A DNA stretch of 64,000 nt. It comes from Paenibacillus sacheonensis. Lineage in GTDB: Bacteria; Bacillota; Bacilli; Paenibacillales; Paenibacillaceae. Position 1 is the first letter of the stretch. Every line of letters starts with the position of its first letter. The notes beneath the pieces are model-generated. The model saw nothing but the letters and a program-made list of their open reading frames with translations, made no database searches and was not told the DNA's origin. Where the stretch lies: positions 659,873 to 723,872 of the forward strand of contig NZ_JAAAMU010000001.1 in NCBI RefSeq assembly GCF_009909195.1, given 5' to 3'. The translations under genes were made by a program, and so were the position numbers. This document shows positions 54,016 through 62,203 of the stretch, one piece after another.

Positions 54016-54897
54016 GTGCATGTGCATTCGACCACCGGAACCCGAATCTTCAATCTATTCAATCTGATCGTGCTCACGTTGACATGCGCGGGCTGTCTCA
54101 TTCCGTTCATCCACATCGTCTCTTTGTCCTTCAGCGACAAGGCGGCGGTGATGGGCGGGCTCGTGAAGCTTTGGCCGGTGCATTTCACGCTCGATCCGTA
54201 CCGGTACGTGCTGGAGCGCGGAGCGTTCTGGCATGCGTTCGGCATGACGCTGGAGCGGGTCGCGATCGGAGCCACGCTGAACGTCGTGCTCGTCATCATC
54301 CTGGCTTACCCGCTGTCCAAGGCCGGAGACAAGCTTCGGATGCGGACGCTGTACGTGTGGATTTTCTTCTTCACGATGCTGTTCAACGGCGGATTGATTC
54401 CCAATTACATTCTGGTCAAAGAGCTGCACCTGCTGGACACGGTTTGGGCGCTCGTGCTTCCCGGCGCGGTCGGCGTGTTCAATATCGTGCTGCTGCTTAA
54501 CTTCTTCCGCGAGGTGCCCGCCGAGCTCGAGGATGCGGCTTTTATCGACGGCGCGGGACATTGGCGGACTTTATGGCAGATCTACGTGCCGGTCTCTTTG
54601 CCGGCCATCGCCACCGTGACGTTGTTCAGCATCGTCGGTCATTGGAATGCTTGGTTCGACGGCATGATCTACATGAAGGTCAGCCATTATCCGCTGCAGA
54701 CGTATTTGCAGTCGATCGTCATCAAATTCGACTTCAATACGATGTCTCCGGAAGAAGCGAAGCGGCTTGCGAAGCTGAACGATCGGTCGATCAAGTCCGC
54801 GCAAATGATCGTCGCCGTTATCCCGGTGCTGCTCGTCTATCCCTACCTGCAAAAATATTTCGTATCGGGCATACGGCTCGGAAGCGTGAAGGGGTAA
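54016..54897 (+). CDS. ABC transporter permease (LplC/YtcP-like)
   Basis: This 293-residue permease has six helices. The EAA loop reads LEDAAFIDGAGHWRTLWQIYVPVSLP. Family marks FFTMLFNGGLIPNYILVK and the terminal QKYFVSGIRLGSVKG are present. AAGGGG suits the GTG at 54016; an upstream GTG at 54007 overlaps the ribosome site. It is the last gene of the importer operon, before a strong terminator. There is no glycoside hydrolase or two-component system gene beside it. Confidence 0.93.
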   Translation: MHVHSTTGTRIFNLFNLIVLTLTCAGCLIPFIHIVSLSFSDKAAVMGGLVKLWPVHFTLDPYRYVLERGAFWHAFGMTLERVAIGATLNVVLVIILAYPLSKAGDKLRMRTLYVWIFFFTMLFNGGLIPNYILVKELHLLDTVWALVLPGAVGVFNIVLLLNFFREVPAELEDAAFIDGAGHWRTLWQIYVPVSLPAIATVTLFSIVGHWNAWFDGMIYMKVSHYPLQTYLQSIVIKFDFNTMSPEEAKRLAKLNDRSIKSAQMIVAVIPVLLVYPYLQKYFVSGIRLGSVKG

Positions 54898-54970
54898 GGA
54901 GCGGACTTGTCCGTTTGCGCGGCGGCAGTCTTAGCATTGCGCAGCAAGGAATCAAGCCTAATCAAGAATC

Positions 54971-55003
54971 AAGCGCGGCAGGGAACGCCCTGCCGCGCTT
55001 TTT
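54971..55003 (+). terminator. Terminator after the importer operon
   Basis: AAGCGCGGCAGGG pairs with CCCTGCCGCGCTT, then Ts. Confidence 0.9.
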
Positions 55004-55114
55004 GTTATGCGACGGCATTGCCGATCGGCCTGAATGCCTGCTCACGACGAAGTAGGAAATAGGGACGGATTTTTGTACAATGGAGTGTATACGGAACGAG
55101 AGGAGACGCTGGAT

Positions 55115-55936
55115 ATGACGTTAGCAATTGCGATCATAGATGCTTTTACGAGCGAGCCGTTTCGCGGCAATCCTGCGGCAGTCTGCCTGCTTGAAGAGGA
55201 ACGGGAGCCGGAATGGATGCAGCGGGTCGCCGCGGAGATGAACCTGTCCGAAACCGCGTTTCTGCGCCGCAGGCAGGACGGCAGCTTCGGTCTGCGCTGG
55301 TTTACGCCGACGCAGGAGGTCGACCTCTGCGGTCACGCGACCCTCGCAAGCAGCCATTATTTATGGACGAACGGGCTGTTGGACCGCGAACGGCAGGCGA
55401 GATTTTATACGAACAGCGGGCTGTTGACGGCAACGCTGGAAGAGGGCGGCATTCGCCTTGATTTCCCGGCGGAGGCCGCCGCGCCGGTCACCGCTCCGGA
55501 AGAACTCATTCAAGGGCTGGGCCTTATACCGCGCTATACCGGCCGCAATCGGATGGACTATTTAGTGGAGGTGGACAGCGAGGAGACCGTTCGTACGCTG
55601 CGGCCGGATTTCGGCATGCTGGCGCGCGTGAACGCACGAGGCGTGATCGTCACGAGCCGAGCGGCCGCCGGAACCGGCGGGACCGCCGAAGCTGCTGCAG
55701 CGTACGATTTTGTCTCCCGTGCCTTCTATCCCGCGACCGGCGTTGACGAGGATCCGGTAACGGGTTCCGCCCATTGCGCGCTTGCGCCATACTGGCAGAA
55801 GCGGCTGCGGAAGAACGAGTTTCATGCCTATCAGGCTTCCGCTAGAGGCGGCGAGATGCATGTCTCCGTGCACGGGGAACGCGTACATATGGTCGGCCAA
55901 GCCGTGACGGTCATGCTGGGGCAATTAATGGTATAG
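55115..55936 (+). CDS. PhzF-family isomerase/epimerase
   Basis: This 273-residue protein of the PhzF/diaminopimelate-epimerase fold begins AIIDAFTSEPFRGNPAAVCLL. The catalytic glutamate is in MNLSETAFL, and the family marks FTPTQEVDLCGHATLASS and DPVTGSAHCALAPYW are present. Apart from PhzF of phenazine synthesis, most members lack a known substrate. GAGGAG is about ten bases upstream. No phenazine genes are near. Confidence 0.88.
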   Translation: MTLAIAIIDAFTSEPFRGNPAAVCLLEEEREPEWMQRVAAEMNLSETAFLRRRQDGSFGLRWFTPTQEVDLCGHATLASSHYLWTNGLLDRERQARFYTNSGLLTATLEEGGIRLDFPAEAAAPVTAPEELIQGLGLIPRYTGRNRMDYLVEVDSEETVRTLRPDFGMLARVNARGVIVTSRAAAGTGGTAEAAAAYDFVSRAFYPATGVDEDPVTGSAHCALAPYWQKRLRKNEFHAYQASARGGEMHVSVHGERVHMVGQAVTVMLGQLMV

Positions 55937-55964
55937 TTAGATGCTAGATACACGCTTGACATTG

Positions 55965-55973
55965 TGCTATAAT
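55965..55973 (+). promoter_or_regulatory. Extended -10 promoter of the queDEC operon
   Basis: TGC-TATAAT forms an extended -10. No good -35 lies 17 bases upstream, and TTGACA is misplaced only six bases away. No preQ1 riboswitch pattern is visible in the short leader. Confidence 0.45.
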
Positions 55974-56010
55974 AGCATATTGCAATTGGAAAATGAGGAA
56001 GGTGTGGAAC

Positions 56011-56493
56011 GTGACGTACGAGATTCCCAAGCATATTCAGCAGTTCGGGACCGATATCGAAGAGCATCAGCTTCGTTATCATAACCGGCGGGTGCTCGTT
56101 TCCAAAGAATTTACTTTTGACAGCGCGCATCACCTGCATCTCTACGAAGGTAAATGCAAGAGCCTCCATGGCCATACGTATAAGCTTCAAACGATTTTGT
56201 CCGGCACGACCGACAAGCGCGGCTTAACGATCGATTTTGCCGATATGAAACGGATCGCCAAGGAGCGGATCATCGATGTCCTGGACCACCGTTACTTGAA
56301 CGAGGTACTGCCGCCAATGAATACGACAGCGGAAAACATGGTCGTATGGATGTACGAGCAGCTGCATGACGCATTGGTCGAAGAGGGCCATTATCCGAAT
56401 GTCCGCATCGAAGAGATCCGGCTTTGGGAGACGCCGACCAGCTATGCGGCGGTCACGCGGGCGTTGATGGAGGCGGACGAGCATGCCGGTTAA
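56011..56493 (+). CDS. queD: 6-carboxy-5,6,7,8-tetrahydropterin synthase
   Basis: This 160-residue PTPS-fold enzyme of preQ0 synthesis has zinc histidines in FDSAHHLHLYEGKCKSLHGHTY, with the catalytic cysteine between them. Later marks are LDHRYLNEV, TAENMVVWMYEQL and the glutamate in IRLWETPTS. GTG at 56011 has GAGGAAGG upstream; the ATG at 55993 overlaps weaker sequence. Its 3' end overlaps queE by 11 bases. Confidence 0.93.
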   Translation: MTYEIPKHIQQFGTDIEEHQLRYHNRRVLVSKEFTFDSAHHLHLYEGKCKSLHGHTYKLQTILSGTTDKRGLTIDFADMKRIAKERIIDVLDHRYLNEVLPPMNTTAENMVVWMYEQLHDALVEEGHYPNVRIEEIRLWETPTSYAAVTRALMEADEHAG

Positions 56494-57193
56494 CGAGATG
56501 GCGTTAACGCCGCGGGCGATCCGACTGCCGATGGTGGAAATTTTCGAAACGGTCGAAGGCGAAGGCACGCGTGCCGGGTTTCCGACCGTTTTTGTTCGTC
56601 TGTTCGGCTGCAATCTGCGCTGCGTCTGGTGCGATACCAAATACAGCTATCCGCCTGCGGAGGCGGCCAACACGATGACGATCGACGAGATCGTCGCGCA
56701 GGTCGAATCGCAGTACAAGGCGGAGCATATCTGCATGACGGGCGGAGAGCCCTTGCTGTACGGCAGCCGTTCCGCGGCCCTGCTGAAGGAACTCTGCGGC
56801 ATCGAACGCATCAAGGACGTGCATGTCGAGACGAACGGCGCCATTGATTTGGCACCGTTCTTGAGCGAGATCGGTTCGCCGAAGGCGCGATATATCATGG
56901 ACTACAAGCTGCCGGATTCCGGAGAGAACGATGCGATGCTGCATGGCAACTTCGCGCTGCTGCGCCCGCAGGACGAAGTGAAATTCGTCATCGCGAGCGA
57001 CGCGGATTTCGACTTCGCCGTGAAGGTGCTGGCGGCGTATCCGACCGAGGCGCTCGCGCTCTTCAGTCCGGTATGGGAGAGCATGCCGCCGGCGAAGCTT
57101 GTTCAGAAAATGCTGGCTGCGGGCTTGACGGGGGTCAAGCTGAACATGCAGCTGCACAAAATCATTTGGGACCCGGCCCAGAGAGGTGTATAA
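56483..57193 (+). CDS. queE: 7-carboxy-7-deazaguanine synthase (radical SAM)
   Basis: This 236-residue radical SAM enzyme has the cluster motif CNLRCVWC in the form CxxxxxC-variant (LFGCNLRCVWCDT), with the preceding ETVEGEGTRAGFPTVFVR substrate region. SAM-binding CMTGGEPLLY and HVETNGAIDL are also present. It rearranges carboxytetrahydropterin to CDG. It overlaps queD upstream and nearly abuts queC. Confidence 0.94.
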   Translation: MPVNEMALTPRAIRLPMVEIFETVEGEGTRAGFPTVFVRLFGCNLRCVWCDTKYSYPPAEAANTMTIDEIVAQVESQYKAEHICMTGGEPLLYGSRSAALLKELCGIERIKDVHVETNGAIDLAPFLSEIGSPKARYIMDYKLPDSGENDAMLHGNFALLRPQDEVKFVIASDADFDFAVKVLAAYPTEALALFSPVWESMPPAKLVQKMLAAGLTGVKLNMQLHKIIWDPAQRGV

Positions 57194-57194
57194 C

Positions 57195-57896
57195 TTGACG
57201 ACGAAAAAAGCGGTTATTATATTGAGCGGCGGATTAGACAGCACGACCTGCATGGGATATGCGAAAGAAGCGGGCTATGAATTGTATCCCCTGACGTTCG
57301 ATTACGGTCAGCGCCATATCATTGAATTGGAGAATGCCCGTGCCGTTGCCGAATACTACGGAACAGGCGACAGATATAAAGTCGTTAAGCTCGGTTTCCT
57401 GCGCGAGTTCGGCGGCAGCGCGCTGACGGACGACAGCATCGAGGTGCCGAAGACGGGCGCGGAGCCCGTACAGGGCGAAGCGGGCGAAATACCGGTGACG
57501 TACGTGCCGGGACGCAATCTGCTGTTCCTGTCGATCGCCACGTCGTATGCGGAGACGGTAGGCGCCGAGGCGATCTATATCGGCGTGAACGCGCTGGATT
57601 ACAGCGGCTATCCGGACTGCAGGCCGGAATTCATCGCCAAGGTGCAGGAAGTCATCGCGCTCGCGACGAAGGTCGGCGTGGAAGGCAAACCGATTTCCAT
57701 CGAAACGCCGCTGATCGACTTGACCAAGGCGGGAATCGTAGCCGAAGGCATGCGGATGGAGGTCCCTTACCGCTTGACGACGTCCTGTTATAACGGCGAA
57801 GCCGAAGCTTGCGGCGAATGCGACAGCTGCCGCCTGCGGTTGAAGGGCTTCGAAGAAGCGGGAACGACCGATCCGATTCCGTACAAATCGCGTTAA
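57195..57896 (+). CDS. queC: 7-cyano-7-deazaguanine synthase
   Basis: This 233-residue ATP-dependent PP-loop enzyme has the motif ILSGGLDSTTC and the zinc cysteines CYNGEAEACGECDSC near the C-terminus. It converts CDG to preQ0. TTG at 57195 has AGAGGTG six bases upstream; a GTG at 57186 is part of that site. It is the last gene of queD-queE-queC. The reductase gene queF, present in the B. subtilis operon, does not follow. Confidence 0.95.
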   Translation: MTTKKAVIILSGGLDSTTCMGYAKEAGYELYPLTFDYGQRHIIELENARAVAEYYGTGDRYKVVKLGFLREFGGSALTDDSIEVPKTGAEPVQGEAGEIPVTYVPGRNLLFLSIATSYAETVGAEAIYIGVNALDYSGYPDCRPEFIAKVQEVIALATKVGVEGKPISIETPLIDLTKAGIVAEGMRMEVPYRLTTSCYNGEAEACGECDSCRLRLKGFEEAGTTDPIPYKSR

Positions 57897-57948
57897 GATG
57901 CGTTACGCGATGCAGCCTGCTTGCAGGCGATTAGAACCCCATATACGA

Positions 57949-58002
57949 AGACAGTCCCGGCTGCGAGGAGTCATTCATGGCTCGCAGCCGGGACTGTCTT
58001 TT
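57949..58002 (+). terminator. Terminator after queC
   Basis: AGACAGTCCCGGCTGCGAG pairs with its exact complement (57981-57999). A T-rich tail follows. It also serves the converging GGDEF gene. Confidence 0.92.
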
Positions 58003-58037
58003 GTTATTGTCCGTGCATATCCGGCGGCCGACCCCGC

Positions 58038-59237
58038 TCACATCTGCGCGTTCTGTTTCGCTGGGCTGTCGGAGGCGCGCGATCGGGTTCGCATCGAGGC
58101 ATGGAGCGTCACTTTGTTCTTGCCGGTCGTCTTGGACTGGTACATCGCTTCGTCCGCTTGCCGGACGATCTCGGCGACGGATGCCCCGTCGCGGGCGGCG
58201 CTGACGCCGACGCTGATCGTAACGATCGTCTCCTTCTCCACGCGGCTTCGGATCGCTTCGGCGACGATCTCGGGCTTAATGCCCGGCGCGGCTATCAGGC
58301 CGAGAAGCTCTTCGCCGCCATAACGGCCGGCCGTGCCGATTCCCGCGGTTTCTTCCCGCAGAATATCGGCCACCTGCTTCAAGACGCCGTCCGCCTTATG
58401 ATGGCCCTGCGTATCGTTGAGCTTCTTGAAATTGTCGATATCGCAGAAGATGATCGCGATCCGCTTGCTTTCCCGAAGCAGCTGGTCGGCTTTCTTGGTG
58501 AAGTGGCGGCGGTTGTAGAGGCTGGTCAACCCATCGGTAATCGACGATTGGAAGGTCATCAGCAGCCGTTCCAGCACCCATTCGAACAAGAGGAGGAACA
58601 AGAGCGCATAGTAGACGACCGGGAGCAGATGGCTCAAGATGACAAGCATCGGCACTTTGCCGTGGAATACGTAATGGTCGGCCATCACGCTCAGCTGCCG
58701 CGTGAAGTAGACGATCAGGCTGGCGGAGTAGGTGAAGCGCTGGTCGATTCCGCGCAGGTTCAGCAGGATCACGAAGTTCAAGATGAGACCGTAGAAGTCG
58801 ACCGCGAGAAAATTAACCGCATCCGCATCCGGGCTTGCAAGCGCGATGTCCGGCGTGAACGCCACCTGCGCCGCCGTCACGAGCGCGAGGCCGGCAAACA
58901 TGAGCAGGAACGGAAAACCTTTCAATTTGGCCGAACGGCCCGTATATAATTTCATGAATACGAAGTTGATGATGATAAACGTCAGCAGATCGAGGAAGAC
59001 GCTGGCTAGCTCCCAGTAAGGAGCCGTCGTCCGGCCGGAGCAGGCGATGCCGAGCACGGCCGCGTTCTGAATCAGAACCACCAGCAGCACGAGGATCAGC
59101 ATGAGGTAGGTTTGATTGCGCCGATAGCTCTGGTACAGCTTGACCGCCATGAAGAGCATGAGAACGAGGATGGTCATGACGCAAGCGGATGCGAAAATGT
59201 GGCCGGATAGGCCGGCTAGCCAATGAATGAACGTCAT
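58038..59237 (-). CDS. Membrane GGDEF-domain protein (diguanylate cyclase-like)
   Basis: This 399-residue protein has about six to seven membrane helices in residues 10-230 forming an unclassified sensor, then a GGDEF domain at about 235-385. DGLTSLYNRRHF and FCDIDNFKKLND are good. The active-site motif is GGEEL (307-311) rather than GGEEF, and no RxxD inhibitory site lies just before it. It is likely to make cyclic di-GMP, but the L substitution leaves some doubt. GGTGGTTGAATT precedes the ATG. Confidence 0.85.
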   Translation of the reverse strand: MTFIHWLAGLSGHIFASACVMTILVLMLFMAVKLYQSYRRNQTYLMLILVLLVVLIQNAAVLGIACSGRTTAPYWELASVFLDLLTFIIINFVFMKLYTGRSAKLKGFPFLLMFAGLALVTAAQVAFTPDIALASPDADAVNFLAVDFYGLILNFVILLNLRGIDQRFTYSASLIVYFTRQLSVMADHYVFHGKVPMLVILSHLLPVVYYALLFLLLFEWVLERLLMTFQSSITDGLTSLYNRRHFTKKADQLLRESKRIAIIFCDIDNFKKLNDTQGHHKADGVLKQVADILREETAGIGTAGRYGGEELLGLIAAPGIKPEIVAEAIRSRVEKETIVTISVGVSAARDGASVAEIVRQADEAMYQSKTTGKNKVTLHASMRTRSRASDSPAKQNAQM

Positions 59238-59684
59238 AATTCAACCACCTAAGATGAGAGTGCGAACAAGGTTGATTATCGGCAAAAAGCCGATTTTTCG
59301 TGAGTATACAGAAACGTATGTTCTAGTATATCATATTTATAGACGAGAAACGTCGGGCGATTAGGATTATTTTTCCCTGCATCCGGCGCTTGCCGCTGCG
59401 GTCATATGACCTCGCGTCCGCGGATGCTTTCTAGTTTGATGGCATCTCTCATACCTTAAGAAGACCTCGACTAATATCAACCGCGCGATCGGAAAATGGA
59501 TGAGAGGGCTTTGAAATCCTTACTCCGGCTTTGCCGGCAGCGAGAAGAGGAAAGATTGGAATTGCGGACGAAATAACACTATAATGAACAGACACAAACG
59601 GCGGTTCGACAGGCTGGACGGATCTCGTTTATCGTGATTCATGCAAGTCGAGAAGCAAATCGCAGTGGTTTGGGAGGGCTTGAG
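59238..59684. other. 447-base intergenic region between divergent genes
   Basis: It contains a small hairpin ATCGGC-AAAAA-GCCGAT with Ts (59278-59298) and a CCGGC/GCCGG hairpin (59526-59537). A candidate promoter for the glycosyltransferase gene reads TTGGAA (59556-59561), 18 bp, TATAAT (59580-59585). No gene is recognised. Confidence 0.5.
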
Positions 59685-60827
59685 ATGAATATTTTGCAGG
59701 CACTGTTTTTCCCCCCGGAGCAGCCGGGCGGCGTGTCCTCCATGGTTCCTTACATTCAAGAAAGATTCAACAAGCTTGGCTGGCCAATGGAATTGTTTTC
59801 GCTTCCGAGACGAGTCAGAGGGAAGGGGCAGGAGCCTGTCGCCTTCGAGACCTTCGACATTACGAATTACGAGGGCAATCCCATCGTCGATAAATATTTG
59901 CAAACGTACCGCGACTACGTCTGGTGGACGAAGCTGCGAATCAAGAAAAGCTACGATATCATCCATGCGCATCATCCGATCTCCGCATTGGTCATGAAGC
60001 AGCTGTATCCGGATACGCCCTTGGTCATGACGATCCATTCCAGCTTCGAGCGCGAGTTGATCCTGAACGGGAAGATCATCGAAGGCGGCATGGAGCATCG
60101 GTTCCTGACCGCCATCTACGGCGAGCTGGAAGCGAAGGCGGACCGGATTCTGACGCCGTCGGAATCGTTCCGTTCGTATCTGAAGCCGTACGTGAAGGAT
60201 GCGGACCGGATTCAGATTATCCCGAACGGCTTCGACGAGAAGCGCTTCAAGCCGATCTCGCATGAAAACGCGGTCGTCCAGCTGATCACCGTCTGCCGGC
60301 TCGTCCCGGCGAAAGGACTGGATGTGCTGCTGCATGCCTGCGCGGAGCTCAAGGCCCGCGGCCATAACTTCGTGCTCCATATCATCGGAGACGGACCGAG
60401 CCGCCAGGAGCTCGAGCAGCTGGCGATCGAGCTGAACTTATACGACGATATTATCTTCTACGGCTACATGCTGCACCCGGAAGAATTCATGCCGTTCTTC
60501 GACGTGTTCGTGCTTCCTTCGCGAGCGGAAGCGTTCGGATCCGTGTTCGCCGAAGCGGCGTTATGCTGGCTGGCGCTTATCGGCACGAACGTCGGCGGGA
60601 TCGCCGAGCAGATCGACGACGGCGTGAACGGCTTGCTGGTGGAGCCCGAGAATCCGACGGCACTGTGCAATGCGCTGGAGAAGGTCGTATCCGATCAGGA
60701 TTACCGATACAATATGGCTCGGGCCGCTTGGAACAAAGCGAAGAAGGTTTATTCGCTGCAGCGGGTCATCGCGCAGCTGAAACAGGTTTATACGGAAATT
60801 CAACCAGAGCCGGAAGCAGCGGAGTAA
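59685..60827 (+). CDS. Glycosyltransferase family 4 protein
   Basis: This 380-residue GT-B fold enzyme has an N-terminal half with PPEQPGGVSSMVPYI and IIHAHHPISALVM. A C-terminal Rossmann half has VCRLVPAKGLDVLLHA, the E-x7-E-type region SRAEAFGSVFAEAALCW and GGIAEQIDDGVNGLLVEP. It transfers an activated sugar, perhaps to a lipid or surface glycan. GGGAGG is upstream of the ATG. It is 14 bases before yhaO, but a shared role is not obvious. Confidence 0.88.
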   Translation: MNILQALFFPPEQPGGVSSMVPYIQERFNKLGWPMELFSLPRRVRGKGQEPVAFETFDITNYEGNPIVDKYLQTYRDYVWWTKLRIKKSYDIIHAHHPISALVMKQLYPDTPLVMTIHSSFERELILNGKIIEGGMEHRFLTAIYGELEAKADRILTPSESFRSYLKPYVKDADRIQIIPNGFDEKRFKPISHENAVVQLITVCRLVPAKGLDVLLHACAELKARGHNFVLHIIGDGPSRQELEQLAIELNLYDDIIFYGYMLHPEEFMPFFDVFVLPSRAEAFGSVFAEAALCWLALIGTNVGGIAEQIDDGVNGLLVEPENPTALCNALEKVVSDQDYRYNMARAAWNKAKKVYSLQRVIAQLKQVYTEIQPEPEAAE

Positions 60828-60841
60828 GGGAGAAGGAGAGC

Positions 60842-62203
60842 ATGGGCGTCCCATTTCGGTTTATTCATGCCGCGGATTTGCATGTAGACAGCCCGTTCCG
60901 CGGGTTGTCCGAGGCGCCTTCCCACGTTCGGGAAGCCCTCCAGGCGTCGACGTTCCGGGCGGTTGCGAGGCTCGTTGACGCCGCGATCGCGGAAGCGGTC
61001 GATTTCGTCGTCATCGCCGGCGATCTGTACGATTCCGCCGACCGCTCGCTGCGCGCCCAATTGGCGCTTCAGAAGGAATGGCAGAGGCTGCACGCGCACG
61101 GCGTGCAGCTCTTTGTCATCCACGGCAATCATGACCCGTTGTCCGGTCAGCAGGCTGCACTGCGCTGGCCAGACTCCGTGTATTTCTTCGGCGCCGAACG
61201 CGTCGAGCAGGTCCCCGCCTATACGAGGCAGGGTGAACTCGCGGCCTACATTACCGGAATCTCGTACGGCACGCGATCGGTAACGGCCAATCTGGCGGCA
61301 GGCTATAAGGCCAGAATGGACGACAGCTACGGCATCGCGCTCCTTCACGGCAACGTGGACGGCATTGACGGTCACGATCCTTACGCGCCCTGCAGGCTGG
61401 ACGAGCTCGTCGGCGCGGGTTTTCATTACTGGGCGCTTGGCCATATCCATATCAGGGCGGTGCTGCACGAATACCCGCATGTCGTCTATGCCGGGAATAC
61501 GCAGGGAAGGCATGCGAAGGAATCCGGGGCGAAGGGCTGCTATGTCGTGGATGTTTCCGCTTCGCGCGAGACGGAGCTGCGCTTCGTGCCGCTCGATTCG
61601 GTTCGCTGGCTGAACGTGCAGACCGCGATCGAGGGATTGACTTCGGAGCAGGAATTGCTCGATGCCATGGAAGACGAAGTGTGCCGAGCGGCCGCCGATT
61701 GCGGCGGGCGTTCTATTATGGCGCGCTTCTCACTTGTCGGCAGAGGCGTCCTGCATGCTAGATTAGGAGATTCGGAGCGGCTGCAAGAGCTGCTGGAGGG
61801 ACTTCGGGAGCGGATTGCCGAGAACGGTTCCGGATTGTTTTCCACAGGAAACTCGGAGTACGGCTGGTGCTGGATCAGCGAACTGGAGGCGTCCACGGGG
61901 GCGCCGATCGACCTTGCCGCCCTGGCGGAAGAAGACAGCTTTATCGGCGAGCTGATCCGGGAAAGCCGTCAAGCGGAGAGCGGAGAAGCGCTCCAATCGC
62001 TGATGGAAGAGGCGATGCTGCCGCTGCTGGGTTCGCCTAAGCTGCGCAAGCTTGTCCGTTCCGCGATGGAACGGCACGCGAACGGCTGGCTGGATAAGGC
62101 CAGGGAGCTCTCGGCGGGGCTGCTGGCGGCCGCCGAGCCGGATTCAAGCGCCTCGAATTCCGTCGGCGCTGCCGTTCTGGAACAAGGAGGAGAAGCGAAG
62201 TGA
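60842..62203 (+). CDS. yhaO: YhaO-type metallophosphoesterase (SbcD/Mre11-like nuclease)
   Basis: This 453-residue protein has a calcineurin-like phosphoesterase domain: FIHAADLHVDSPF, VVIAGDLYDSADRS, VIHGNHDPLSGQQ, then HGNVDG and LGHIHIR, all five metal motifs of Mre11-like nucleases. The C-terminal 180 residues are helical. It pairs with the YhaN ATPase by GTGA overlap, the equivalent of SbcD-SbcC. AGAAGGAGAGC precedes the ATG. Confidence 0.92.
   Translation: MGVPFRFIHAADLHVDSPFRGLSEAPSHVREALQASTFRAVARLVDAAIAEAVDFVVIAGDLYDSADRSLRAQLALQKEWQRLHAHGVQLFVIHGNHDPLSGQQAALRWPDSVYFFGAERVEQVPAYTRQGELAAYITGISYGTRSVTANLAAGYKARMDDSYGIALLHGNVDGIDGHDPYAPCRLDELVGAGFHYWALGHIHIRAVLHEYPHVVYAGNTQGRHAKESGAKGCYVVDVSASRETELRFVPLDSVRWLNVQTAIEGLTSEQELLDAMEDEVCRAAADCGGRSIMARFSLVGRGVLHARLGDSERLQELLEGLRERIAENGSGLFSTGNSEYGWCWISELEASTGAPIDLAALAEEDSFIGELIRESRQAESGEALQSLMEEAMLPLLGSPKLRKLVRSAMERHANGWLDKARELSAGLLAAAEPDSSASNSVGAAVLEQGGEAK

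Noticed and set aside
55937..56010. preQ1 riboswitch before queD.
   Set aside because: The short leader has neither the preQ1-I stem with an A-rich tail nor the class II pattern.
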